From contig NC_065550.1 in assembly GCF_022605725.1 (NCBI RefSeq), positions 8,742,001-8,806,000 of the forward strand: a DNA stretch of 64,000 bases. Reading direction: 5' to 3'. The notes beneath the pieces were generated by a model, which saw only the letters and a program-made list of their open reading frames with translations, was not told the origin of the DNA and made no database searches. Shown piece after piece: positions 1 through 9,869 of the stretch. The stretch comes from Anthonomus grandis grandis. Lineage: Eukaryota > Arthropoda > Insecta > Coleoptera > Curculionidae. How positions within the stretch are numbered: position 1 is the first letter of the stretch; every line of letters starts with the position of its first letter. Both the position numbers and the translations under genes were made by a program.

Positions 1-231
1 GTGGATATGTATCAAATGTTCGTGCTCCGACGTACCATTGGTGAAACCTAGAAATAAAAATGATATCATCAAAAAGAGGTGTGTGACTAAAATTTTCATT
101 TATACAAAGTATCAATAGTAGGCCATAATTTAAACGAGGTATTCCTGAACCATTCATTTTCGTCTAAAATTCATATATACGTAAGTTCTAAAATGCCGGA
201 AAACTGAAAATACAATAAATCCTTAAAACCC

Positions 232-987
232 TGTATCTTAAAAACTAGGCGCATGTTTGCAGTTTTCGACTTTTTTTTTTGGTAATTTTTGACAATCACT
301 TAAGTTTATAGTCAGACTGAGATTATCGATTTTTTATAGTATTTATTTTATTCTTTTGAATATTTCAGAAAGAAAATTATGATCATAAATTAAATTCTTT
401 TATACACATTCTTTTTTATATTTCTTTTTATTGAAAATAGGGATATGGACAACTCTCTGCAAGAGTTTAGTTCATTTGAAATGAAAAAAAATAATTTTGT
501 AAATGTGGAGTGCTTAAAAAATGCACAAAAATATATATCTATATCTCTTTTGATTTCACTAATTTCTTGGCAGATTGCATCTTTCAATTCATCTAATGTA
601 CGTGGATTATTTTTATAAACGCAGGACTTGAGGTACCGAAGAGGCCATAAAACGTCACCGAATCTTGAAATTAAATGGTTGGAAAACAAAGGACGAAAAA
701 CAGCCATGGATGCCCTGGCGGTGTGTGCTGTGGCTCCATCTTGCTGAAACCACAAACGGTCACAGTCAATACGTCTTCTTTCTAATTCGGGGATAGAGAA
801 GGAGTTTAACGGTTTAAATGGTAACCCCAATTTTCTTCAAAAAAATAGGGACCTATCAAGCCGAATTTGAATTGAACTGAAATACTTTGAGTCAAGGCCC
901 TAAATGTAATCTGACGCATACCCCTCCCTTCTCTAATGGCCAATCGCTATCTGTCCTAAAAACGTTTGCTCTTTGTGCCGCACCCTG
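232..987 (-). mobile_element. Tc1/mariner-type (IS630) transposon remnant
   Basis: The right edge ends in ACCCTGTATA at about 981-991, the usual terminus of insect Tc1/mariner relatives with a TA target. On the minus strand, about 155 bp of terminal sequence runs directly into the catalytic half of a transposase, so the DNA-binding N-terminus is missing. The left limit is vague: CCCTGTATCTT near 232 may be another end motif. It is a dead fragment. Positions 1-231 hold AT-rich sequence that I do not recognise. Confidence 0.6.
390..830 (-). pseudogene. Tc1/mariner-type transposase, catalytic domain fragment
   Basis: The minus-strand frame encodes a DDE transposase fragment. It contains the hallmark WFQQDGATAHTA, which carries the second catalytic aspartate, followed by RPLFSNHLISRFGDVLWP. 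In the family the next motif is a proline-rich stretch ending in SPDL...DFFLWGY with the third catalytic acid. Here WP joins directly to LRYLKSCVY, so about 15 residues including that acid are deleted. The tail after KRDIDIYF is low-complexity read-through. It lacks the helix-turn-helix domains and cannot be functional. Family assignment is firm; the exact mariner clade is not. Confidence 0.75.
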
Positions 988-1112
988 TATAATATCTAAT
1001 AAAAAATGATGTTTATAAATAATAAAACTCAACACAAGTTAATATTTTACTCATATTCGTTTATTTGAAGAAAAATGAAAAATAATAATAAGACGTATAA
1101 AATAATTGCATT

Positions 1113-1306
1113 AGTTATGATAGCGAACCACGAAAAAGGCTTTTTAAAATTTTTTATTTCGAACGTTACAGCGTGACTTATGACTAACTTATTTAATGTC
1201 TAAAATCTAACTGGTTATATTTTGTGTAACTGCTTCTACAAGTAAACTAATATTATTTGTGAAATAAGCAGATAATCATATTATGCAAAATAAAGGAATA
1301 TATACA
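1113..1306 (-). repeat. Errantivirus-like 3' LTR, outer part (split by insertion)
   Basis: The segment from AGTTATGATAGC through GCAGATAATC is near identical to 13502-13666. It is interrupted at 1306/1307 by the Ty3/gypsy element and resumes at 5888. TACA at 1303-1306 and 5888-5891 is the target-site duplication of that insertion. The whole LTR would be about 222 bp. Confidence 0.85.
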
Positions 1307-1543
1307 TGTTAGCTTTTACGATTTGTTGTAGATAATTTCAACACAAATAACACACAAATTGTTCTAAAAACCTCGATTTATTCATTAAAAATATGCGAAA
1401 TACAGCCTTTTATGTCGCGACCGAAATCAGACTGCCTTTTCTTTTTAAAAATTGCCGCGTTAACAAAATCTACAGCGTCCGCACTTTTACTGTTTATATT
1501 GGGAACGATGAGATAAGGTTGTTTTAAATAACATAAGCTAACA
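1307..1543 (-). repeat. 3' LTR of the Ty3/gypsy element (237 bp)
   Basis: It begins TGTTAGCTT and ends AAGCTAACA, a 9 bp inverted repeat. It is nearly identical to 5651-5887; for example it has ATACAGCC where the other has ATACGGCC. On the sense strand the short purine tract AGGAAGGCCG immediately precedes it. Confidence 0.95.
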
Positions 1544-1626
1544 CGGCCTTCCTGACATTGGGCGTCCTCGACCTTCTAACTTCCTTCTAAATTTAAAATA
1601 AAACAACAACAAACAAAAAAAATATA

Positions 1627-2035
1627 TAGCCCAAAAGAATTTTTGGGATCTTGTTACAAAGATCTTATAAGCCCAAAATACAATGGGGACCATAGTCAAA
1701 AATTATGAAATAGCCTAAACATTTATTTTTAGGGAACTGTTGAGCCTGAAACTCAGTTTAGTGAACAACCTATGACAAATTTTTAGAGCAGATAAAGCCC
1801 AACATGTAATGGGGAACTTAAGCCTAAAGATTCTTTTAGGGAACCTAAATGTCTAAAAATCACTTTACCAACAGCCTAAAAATCAGTTTAGGGAACAGCC
1901 TAAACTCTTTTTTTTAGGGAACAAAATGCCCAAAATCTATTGGGGAACATAGCCTAAAAATTGGTTTGGGGAACAGCCCAAAAACCTTTTTAGGGACCTT
2001 AAAGCTAACAATTTTAAATGGGGAACTTCTTTATC
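1627..2035 (-). repeat. Tandem array of ~14 small hairpin units
   Basis: About 14 degenerate units of 24-34 bp lie between the integrase remnant and the polypurine tract of the Ty3/gypsy element. On the plus strand a typical unit reads AGCCTAAAA, a short spacer, then TTTAGGGAAC. Each unit is self-complementary: units near 1714, 1822, 1875 and 1900 use CCTAAA with TTTAGG, while units near 1631 and 1929 use CCCAAAA or CCCAA with TTTTGGG or TTGGGG. Some units have mismatches. No protein frame crosses the array. It would be transcribed as part of the 3' untranslated RNA. I know of no named family for it. Confidence 0.8.
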
Positions 2036-2059
2036 ACAATAGCCACAGCCTATGTGCAC

Positions 2060-2266
2060 TCATCTGGCCACGCGCGCTGTTACCGTGGTTCTGCCTTGCT
2101 TTCCTGCTCGTCTCAAGACATATCTCTCATTTTGCAGGCAATTAATGACTTCGAACGGGCCCTGATATTTGGGTTTTAATTTGCCACCATATGCCAACTG
2201 ACTATTTTCTATAGCAACTTTATCTCCTCGAGAGTATGGCACTGCTTTAACCACTGCGTTATCCAC
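2060..2266 (-). pseudogene. Integrase C-terminal domain fragment of the Ty3/gypsy element
   Basis: The minus-strand frame includes SRGDKVAIEN and GKLKPKYQGPFEVI, a pattern like the chromodomain-adjacent GPY/F module at the end of Ty3/gypsy integrases. It overlaps the preceding frame, which ends just after the integrase zinc finger. The DDE catalytic core that should lie between them, some 150 residues or more, is absent, so the join is an internal deletion. Confidence 0.7.
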
Positions 2267-3765
2267 GGCTTGGATTTTTGCTGAGACATGCCACTTTTTT
2301 TACCACTCGAGGATTTTCCCAAGACACAAGATCTACAGTTGGCCAGGTATTTCCGCACTGTTCTGCCCATGCGCGGCCATGCCAAATCTTCCTGTAACTT
2401 TAACAACATTTTATCAGCACCTATATGAGATGATTCATCTTGGTATAACTGCATTATATCCAGTCGCGCCGCGATTGGAACGAAACACCGATTAATTCCA
2501 TCACTCGGACTGCATAAAAATACCAAACCGTTCTTCACTGAGTAGCCCGACAAACTTTGCGTTTTGTCTACTATAGCCTGACAAAATGCGTCTACTTTTT
2601 GATAATCCCCGATTGTTTTATTTGCCTTATTTGGAACCGTACTGCGCGCCACTGAAACTCTATTTATCGAAACCGCATTTCGGCTAAGATAGTCCACATG
2701 AGCCATTCTACAGCCTTGCCGATATTCGATTTCAAAATTAAAGTCTTGTAACTTGATCCACCACCTGGCCACACGAGGGTGTAATTCTTTTTTTAAAGCC
2801 GTAGCGCGCACAGAATTACAGTCAGTATAAATTGTAAACTTTATACCATACAAATACGCACGAAAATACTGGGTTGCTTCTACAATAGCCATAGTCTCTA
2901 AGTCATAGGAGTGGTAACGCGATTCACAATCAGTAGTGCGTCTACTGTAATAGGCTACCGGATGCAAAATATTATCCAAGTCTTTTTGCATTAATACAGC
3001 ACCTAACCCTATGGAACTCGCGTCCGTGTGTAATTCCGTATTGAAGTCAGAATTAAAAATATTTAAAATTGGGTATTCTGTTAGTCGTTTTATTAAGTCT
3101 AAACGAACATTTTCGCACTCACTTGTCCACTTAAAAGGTTGTCCTTTACGCAACAGTGCGGAAATTGGTGCAGTTAAACTGGCAAATCCTTTTACAAAAC
3201 GTCTGAAATATCCAGCCACTCCTAAGAACTGCCTAACACCCTTTACATCGACAGGAGCAATAGTCTGTGCAACCGCATCAACTTTTCGGTTACTTGGCTT
3301 TACAGTACCGTCTTCAATGATAACGCCTAGATATTCGACAGACGTTTTAAAAAAATTGCATTTTTCCAGGTTCAGCACAAATCCCGATTTTGATAAGGTG
3401 TCAACAACCAGTCGTAAGTTATTAAAACCTTCCTCAATAGTGCGCGCTGGGCATAAAACATCGTCAATGTAAACAAATGCGATATCATCTTTTAATAGTC
3501 CTAGAGCCCTATCAATTGCTTTCTGATAAGTAGGCGGCGAAGTAACAAAACCAAAAGGCATGCGGTTATACTCATACAATCCATCCGGGGTCACAAAAGC
3601 AGTAATGTGTTTGGATTTTTCTTCAACTTCAATTTGGTAAAACCCCGACTTCATGTCAAGAGTGCAAAAATATTTGGCCTTACTAAGTGCATCTATTTGG
3701 TCTTGTATGCGAAGCAATGGGTAATTATTCCGCACTACTTGTTTATTTACCTCTCTGTAATCCAC
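2209..3765 (-). pseudogene. Ty3/gypsy Pol: reverse transcriptase, RNase H, integrase zinc finger
   Basis: Domains in order: RT from DYREVNKQVVRNNYPLLRI, with TLDMKSGFYQI, the FGFVTSPPTYQ region and the catalytic YIDDVL at about residue 98; RNase H from about residue 240 with LHTDASSIGLGAVL and YTDCNSVRA; then an HHCC integrase zinc finger (HIGADKML...CRSCVLG) near 445-480. It continues the upstream Gag-protease frame, separated only by a stop at 3793-3795 where a lysine codon is expected. After the zinc finger the frame runs into sequence left by the integrase deletion. RT and RNase H catalytic residues look intact. Confidence 0.9.
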
Positions 3766-3792
3766 ACATAGTCTCGTATATCCATTCCTTTT

Positions 3793-5568
3793 TTAAACCA
3801 GTACAATCGGGCTAGCGTAAGCAGATTCACTAACACGAATTATTCCAGTATCAAGTTGTTCCTGTATGATTTGCTTGACTTGCAACCTCTTTCCGTACGA
3901 TAGATGCCGCGGCTTATAAGCAACCGGCTGTGGGTCACGTAATGTTATTATTAATTTTCCAGTGGTTACGGCGGGCGGCGTTTGATTTATGGCTTGTTGA
4001 AGTAGTGTTTTTATAGCATTAGATAATGGCTCGTCCAATCCTGACAAATCTAATCTACTTTCATCAAATGTGCGTACAGTACAAATCCTGGACATGCTAA
4101 GAGGATCATATACAATATCTACACTATTTTTATTTACCTCCACTTTAACACCTGGCCGTTTAAGAACATCCAAACCAATTAAAGCGTCAACGTCACCCCC
4201 AGGGATAGATCCATCTGGGACAACAAGAAAGTTCATTTCTAACGTCATCGTTGGTGTAAACATTATGGCAGTGCTGCGACCGATAGCCTTCATAATAGAC
4301 TTTCCGATACCAGCCAAACATTGATTACTTGGCTGAATTCTTAAATTTAGTTTCTTTGCCACTTTTTCATGCAAAATTGATACGTCTGCCCCAGTGTCTA
4401 CCAAATAGGAAATCGAAGTTATAGTGCTGTCATTTGTAAGTGTAGCTAAAGGTGGAGACTGCATAAACCGAGTATTTTGTGACAGCATTACACGTTTTGG
4501 AAACCCATTTTTCTTGTAACAAGTGTCTTCTGAGTGTCCTTTCTTTTGGCAATATGTACATGTGTTTAACATTACAGTTTTTGTCTGATCTCTTGATGGA
4601 TAGTTTATATTTGCTCCAGAAGGGCCAGGAAGAGGCTTTTCCATGTTGGACACTGTACCTTGTTTACAGTCTATCTGTTTATGTCCAAATCGATGACATT
4701 GTCGACACTTTCCGTGAAAAGCGGGGTGATCTTCACGAGAATTGTTTGGTCGTTTTCGTGACTCTCTCACTCGATTTACCTCGCTTAGTTTTGCAGCATC
4801 GCAGACAGCTAACAACTTTAACAGATCCGCATCGCACTCGGGACTCTGCAAGCAAATTCGATTTTTCACCTCAGCACTTTGAATATCATGCTCTACTAAA
4901 CTCAGCACTATCCTCCAAGGAAAATCAGCATAAAACCGTCTAATAGCTGACAACTTAGCATTTCCATACTCAACTAGCGAGTCAAAATTGTTGCTCATAA
5001 TTGCTAGACAGGCACGTAATTGAGAAGCTGGCGTGCCTTGTTCTGGAAATGCTACCTCAAAATCTCGCCTAAAAGATGCCCAATCTCTAACAATTGGCTT
5101 CCAATGACGATAAAATCGAGCTGCACGACCTCGAAGAGCGTGACCAGCTTTCAAAACAGTTACCGTATCAGAAATTCGCAACTCGGCTTGAATTCTGCTT
5201 ACGTCATCCATCCACTCGACCATTGTGAACGGCGTGTCATCAGGATCAAAAATAGTTAAGCAAATTTGCGATGATGCCGCTGCTGCCATAACTTCGGGAC
5301 CGGGACCAACCACAGCAACAGATTGCACATGCGCTTGTTCCACAGACGACTGTAGCGCCGCTTCAGCTTGCGTAGCTTGGGCGTTGGCCATGGTGGATAA
5401 AATTTGCATGATTTGATTTTGAAAATTACTGTTACTTTCTTGCTGCATTTTAAACATCAACAACATCTGATTGTTCATTGATGCACTATCACTACCACCG
5501 ATAATGGCTGAGCTACTCGTACCCGCACGGTCACTCTCACAGCTTTCGCGTTGTTCCTCGTCAGCCAT
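3793..5568 (-). pseudogene. Ty3/gypsy Gag-protease with start of RT
   Basis: I start at the methionine of MADEEQRESC (5568), which follows a non-coding leader; the frame is open nine codons further upstream. A Gag capsid-like region is followed by two CCHC zinc knuckles (CRQCHRFGHKQIDC near residue 295 and CTYCQKKGHSEDTC near 345, counted from the open-frame start), which bind RNA. An aspartic protease with YLVDTGADVSIL near residue 397 and IGLDVL follows, then the beginning of RT up to YASPIVLV. A TAA at 3793-3795 ends it one codon before the conserved RNG of RT. This is most simply a single nonsense change in an otherwise intact Gag-Pol frame. Confidence 0.9.
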
Positions 5569-5650
5569 TTTTAAACACGCACAAAAAAAAATCACTTTTT
5601 AGGTCCTTTTCTCCTGTGATCGGCTTCACTAGGAGCTATCCCACTTCTGA

Positions 5651-5887
5651 TGTTAGCTTTTACGATTTGTTGTAGATAATTTCAACACAAATTACACACA
5701 AATTGTTCTAAAAACCTCGATTTATTCATTAAAAATATGCGAAATACGGCCTTTTATGTCGCGACCGAAATCAGACTGCCTTTTCTTTTTAAAAATTGCC
5801 GCGTTAACAAAATCTTCAGCGTCCGCACTTTTACTGTTTATATTGGGAACGATGAGATAAGGTGGTTTTAAATAACATAAGCTAACA
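5651..5887 (-). repeat. 5' LTR of the Ty3/gypsy element (237 bp)
   Basis: Matches 1307-1543 along its entire length with the same TGTTAGCTT/AAGCTAACA ends. Promoter and leader for the minus-strand element would start here. The flanking TACA at 5888-5891 repeats 1303-1306. Confidence 0.95.
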
Positions 5888-5919
5888 TACATTAGTAAGG
5901 GGTTCTATGGTCGATAACT
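5888..5919 (-). repeat. Errantivirus-like 3' LTR, inner part
   Basis: Continuation of the LTR cut at 1306, ending GGTCGATAACT. On the sense strand AGGAGGGAGG, a polypurine tract, directly precedes this LTR start, which supports the boundary. The matching piece is missing from the truncated right LTR. Confidence 0.75.
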
Positions 5920-5965
5920 CCTCCCTCCTAGGAAACGAGCTTAGGGTGGAACACGAGTAGCGAGG

Positions 5966-6460
5966 TCATATGACGATTTCTGAGCAAGACTTCGTCATAG
6001 CTTCTTCTTGATGTCTTCTCTGGTTCTGTAGCCAGGGTATGATTAGCTTCTGGATGATGGAGTAGCTGAATATAGGTACTAGAAGGACATACAGCAGTAC
6101 GGTCCAAATACTGGTTCTCTGGTAGTAAACGGGTTGGTTTATGGCACGGTCGAGTTTTTTATGTTGCATCTCGACAATTTTCTGCATCGGTTTAGCTTCA
6201 TTTGGATCTAAGGAGCTTAGTTCTAAATGGTTGAAATGGATGGGTGATGCTTCACTGGTAGACGGCGATAAGTTCAATTGCGGCAGTTCGATGTTTTTGT
6301 AGAGGGTTTCAGAATTCCTGCGATTTTTAATAGCTATGCTTCCAACATGAAGTTCACAATCAGGGCTAGTTTTCAGAATGTAGGTGCCATTTAGGGGAAT
6401 ATTATCTTTGTTGGTACCACAAATTTGGGTAGCTGCAATTGGTTGTGGTATAACTAACAT
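5966..6460 (-). pseudogene. Errantivirus-like envelope protein, C-terminal part with membrane anchor
   Basis: The frame contains the membrane-proximal half of an insect retroviral envelope. A predicted transmembrane helix, roughly WTVLLYVLLVPIFSYSII, lies near residues 118-140 and is followed by a short basic cytoplasmic tail. This is the expected end of a class I-like fusion glycoprotein. It is separated from the N-terminal part by a frameshift in 6461-6658, where env-like codons continue in other frames. Not functional as it stands. Confidence 0.7.
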
Positions 6461-6658
6461 CCATTTTTCTTTGTCTAGTTTTTCAGCTTTGTTGTAATCA
6501 ATTTCGATTTGGGTTTTTATGGCATTGTGATGTGGTTGCGCTAAATTTCAACATCTGTACTTCGCAGGGCGAGTCTTTGTCTATTGGCAAAGGGCTGAGA
6601 TTTTGGCAAATATATTCATTAGTAGTAATCTGCTGAATGGTTTTTTGGATTTTGCATA

Positions 6659-7640
6659 CTACAGCTCATTGAGGATTAGGAATTTGGATTGAGGAAATAT
6701 TATCTTGTGAAAAGTTTGTGATGGGGTAGGTAAGGGGTACAGATGGTAAAGTAAGTAACTATCTTTTTCTACGATAGGTACTTCAATTATAAAAATAACC
6801 TTGTTTCGTTTTGCGTAACTTTTAATACTTAAAACCCTTTCGAAAAGAAGTAAGTTTTCTAGGTTTGAATTAAACGGGAGTCTGCCGGATGTTAGACCTC
6901 TGGAAATAATTTGAATTTCGTTAAGTAAATCTTTTGGATTGAGAATCGATTTCATCGATAATTTTGAAAAGGTTATTGCTATTTGAAGATCCTCTAAAAC
7001 ATCATATATTTCCTGAAGAAATGTGGTTACATGAGCTAGCATTGCTTGTAGAAGAAAGAAGTGTTTATCTTCAGAATTCATTTGATCAAGTCTTTTGACT
7101 TCTTTTTGAATTTGAATAATTTGTGATTCTAGAATATTTTGATTACTAGATATATTTTTTGAAAGTCTTTGAAATAAACTACTAGAGCTTTCAATTATAG
7201 TCATTTGTTCTTGCATTAATGATTTTAAATTATTTTCGTTTTGCAGTATAGAAGTAATTGCCGTGTCATACCGTTGAGCATCTTCATTGTCTAGGTTACC
7301 GGTTATACTTTTTACTATGTTGCCTAAACCGTTTATTAGTCCCCTTTTTTCGCGTATTTTAAAATTAAGAGGATTTATCTGAAGTAATTGATTTCTTATT
7401 TTCTTTTCTAGAGTTGTGGCCAAATTGTAAGAGTTAAAATATTCCTTTTTATATAGAGCAATTTTCTATATTTTTTCCTAGGTTATGTATGGTTTCTTGT
7501 AAAATAAGGGATTGGTTTACTATGGGATTTATATCGTAAATTTGTATAAAGGTCCAATAATCGATAATATTTTGTGAGTTTCCTAATTTAAGCAGTAACA
7601 GTCCTGGATTCTTTGTCACATCATGGAAGGTTACGTCGGC
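6659..7640 (-). pseudogene. Errantivirus-like envelope protein, surface and fusion region
   Basis: Best-preserved part is 6659-7423. It shows a furin-type cleavage site REKR followed by the fusion peptide GLINGLGNIVKSITGNLD, the hallmark shared by gypsy envelopes and baculovirus F proteins, then a heptad-rich coiled-coil region (about residues 60-140). Upstream, 7424-7640 still encodes recognisable surface-subunit sequence (DVTKNPGLLLLKLG) in a frame closed by a stop. No start codon is obvious here; errantiviral env is usually made from a spliced RNA. In insects such envelopes permit spread between cells, but this copy is broken in several places. Confidence 0.8.
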
Positions 7641-8290
7641 TCTTGTATATTGGAGGGACCTGCAACAACAGGTGTCTTAAGTTCTTTTATGTGAATAATT
7701 TCTTCTTTATTGTTGGTTTTATTTTTTATTTTTACTTTATTGTGTTCGAGTAATTCAATTAGTTCAAAGGGGCCTAAAAATCGCTTATCTTTTTTATTTC
7801 TGTTTGCGTTGTGTTTGAATACAGTTTGTCCTACTTTAAATTGATATTGGTTAGGTCCTAAAGCGTTTCGTTTAGCAATAATTTTTTCTTTTTGCGACTG
7901 CAGTCGAACTTTTATATTTTCATAGAGATGTTTAAGTTTTTCTTTATGATTGTATACATAGTCGGTGTAAAAGCCGGTGCTTATGAGGTCGCATGGATCT
8001 CTTGAACTGGTATGGCCAAATGTGAGGTCAAAGGGAGTAAATTGGGTTGAAGAATGGATAGAAGAGTTGAACGCTATTAAAGCATATTTCATTAAAGTAA
8101 TAATGTCTTCTCGTTCAAAATTCTCTCGAAAAATTCTGAGGTGTTCGATGAGTGTAGAGTGAAGCCTTTCTATTGGAGAATTCGATTCGTGATGAAAAGG
8201 AGTTGTGAAGTGAATGTTTATTTTATGAGATTTAAGTAGTTCTTGAACGGTGATATTTTTAAATTCCGGACCGTTACTCTCTCAGGGAGA
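7631..8290 (-). pseudogene. Errantivirus-like integrase, C-terminal half
   Basis: Open on the minus strand from about NGPEFKN through HHESNSPIERLHSTL, which holds the catalytic glutamate, to the FNSSIHSSTQFTPFDLTFG block and a C-terminal SH3-like region (FKVGQTVFKHNAN, LGPFELIELLEHN). It ends VVAGPSNIQEPT at the env overlap. The residue before NGPEF reads serine, where the family has the second catalytic aspartate, and about 20 residues before it appear deleted. Confidence 0.8.
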
Positions 8291-8722
8291 CTTCAGTCAG
8301 TTTCCTTGAATTGGGATAGCTTGGCCTAATTTTGAAAATGTGTCTGTTATCGTGAGAAAATCTTGGTTGTCAAATTTGAAGATATCTATATGGAGTAATT
8401 GAAATGGTTTTCCGGTGATTTCTGTCAAGACAAGTGGTACATAGGGTGGTTTTCGAGAATATTTAGACGTTTGACATATATTGCAATCATTTATAAATTT
8501 TGTTACGTCGACTTTCATTGATGGCCAATAATAATTGCTTATGAGTTTTTCGAGAGTTTCGGCTATTCCACGGTGGTTACATTCTCCTTCATGTTGGTAT
8601 TTTATAAGAAGCATACGTTCTTCAAGTTCCTTAATTGAGTTTACTAATTTTGTACATTTAACTAGTTTTGGGCCAGATCGGTAAAAGTGATGCATAAACA
8701 CGTCAATTAATTCGATATACAT
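8291..8722 (-). pseudogene. Errantivirus-like integrase, zinc finger and start of core
   Basis: The HHCC zinc-binding module (HEGECNHRGIAE...CNICQTSKY, near residues 44-85) is followed by the first catalytic aspartate in LLHIDIFKFDNQDFLTITDTFSK. The frame stops at AIPIQGN, just where the middle of the core is missing. It belongs to the same polyprotein as the segment at 7631-8290. Confidence 0.8.
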
Positions 8723-8816
8723 CGAGTCGTCGTGAAAATAGAGGTAAAACGTCTTTTTATCAGAAGTGTAGGTTTTTAAAAGTTCTAATATAGATTAAGG
8801 ATTAGATTTTGGGATT

Positions 8817-9140
8817 TTAACATTCCAAATGTGATGTTTTTCGATTTGCGATAAGCTTATTATATGGGTTTCTGGAAATAATCAACTGGTACGATTTATT
8901 ATTAATAATGTCATCAACTATAGGGATTCCATCATTAAGAGTTTGATGGTTGCTACTAGAATGAGGAGTATTTATAGAACTTTCAGGAATATTTTGTGCA
9001 ATAAAATTTGGTGGGGCTACTGGCAATAAACTGCTGTGATTCGGCTGTGGCGCGACGTTATTTGTTTGAGTATGATATTGGGGTGGATCATTTTGGTTTT
9101 GAACATTAAATTGGGGCGGGTATTGTATATTGGGGTCCAA
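8817..9140 (-). pseudogene. Proline/asparagine/glutamine-rich Pol linker
   Basis: A 107-codon frame between the RNase H and integrase parts, rich in P, N, Q and S (NVQNQNDPPQYHTQTNN). It has no domain that I recognise. Its position suggests an extended Pol tether or an inserted disordered segment. Stops separate it from both neighbours. Confidence 0.4.
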
Positions 9141-9158
9141 ATTTCTTGGCGGGACTAG

Positions 9159-9827
9159 TTAAATATTTTGTAGAATTTTAATTTTTGATTTTGGGCGTGG
9201 TAATTCTAGTGTTTCTAAAATCGATGTTATTTCGGCCGCATCAATATCACTTGGATTATAGGAGTCTAAAAACTGATCAATGTCTAAGTTTATGTCGCCT
9301 GGGTTATTGTGAATGCTTTCGTTTTCTATAGCATTTAAGCAAATTCGGGAAAGTGCATCCGCGTTGGTGTTTTGGGTTCCCTTTTTATAAATAATTTCGA
9401 AGTCAAATTCTTTTAATTTACATCTCCATCTTACAAGTTTACTGTTTGGTTCTCGCATATTAAAGAGCCATACTAGTGGTCGATGGTCAGTGTATATTTT
9501 AAATTTACGGCCAAATAAGTAGGGGCGAAAATGCTTGCATGCCGAAACAATTGCAAGTAATTCTTTTTCTATAGTGGCATATTTTACTTCTGTACCGTTT
9601 AGGGTTCTAGAGGCGTATGCAATGGGTTTATCGTTTGGAATATTTCCTTGAGAAAGGACGGCTCCAAGAGCATAGTTACTGGCATCTGTGGTCAAAATGA
9701 ATGGTTTGGTGAAGTCTGGGTATTGCAGTATTGGAGAATTTGTAAGCAGTTGTTTGCAACGGTTGAATGATTTCACGAATTCGGGACTGTGGGTTATTTT
9801 GTGATCTTTTTTTAGACAAATTGTCAT
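9159..9827 (-). pseudogene. Errantivirus-like RT connection and RNase H
   Basis: Includes FILTTDASNYALGAVLSQG (first acid), KYATIEKELLAI (glutamate), FKIYTDHRPLVWLF and NTNADALSRI, so the RNase H active site is complete. The frame begins in the connection domain after a stop that separates it from the RT domain; about 14 codons around FIKDFAK lie between. RNase H removes the RNA strand during reverse transcription. Confidence 0.85.
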
Positions 9828-9869
9828 TGGTTTGGTTATTTTGGCGAAGTCTTTTATAAAACGCCTATA

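Larger units (their letters stand above)
1307..5887 (-). mobile_element. Ty3/gypsy LTR retrotransposon nested in the errantivirus LTR
   Basis: Complete insertion bounded by two 237 bp LTRs and a 4 bp TACA duplication. On the minus strand it encodes Gag with zinc knuckles, protease, reverse transcriptase, RNase H and a partial integrase in what was one reading frame. The sequence inside the 5' LTR, TCAGAAGTGGGAT at 5638-5650, resembles the complement of a tRNA-Leu acceptor stem offset from CCA, a priming style I recall from some insect gypsy elements. The two LTRs differ at only a few positions, so insertion is fairly recent, yet the integrase core is deleted, so it could only have moved with outside help. 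Confidence 0.9.

Noticed and set aside
1714..2030. TTTAGGG/CCCTAAA strings suggesting interstitial telomere repeats
   Set aside because: They are spaced by variable loops as hairpin units and do not form head-to-tail telomere arrays.
3011..3472. 153-codon plus-strand frame opposite the gypsy RT
   Set aside because: Antisense shadow of a real RT frame; the composition follows the codon bias of the other strand.
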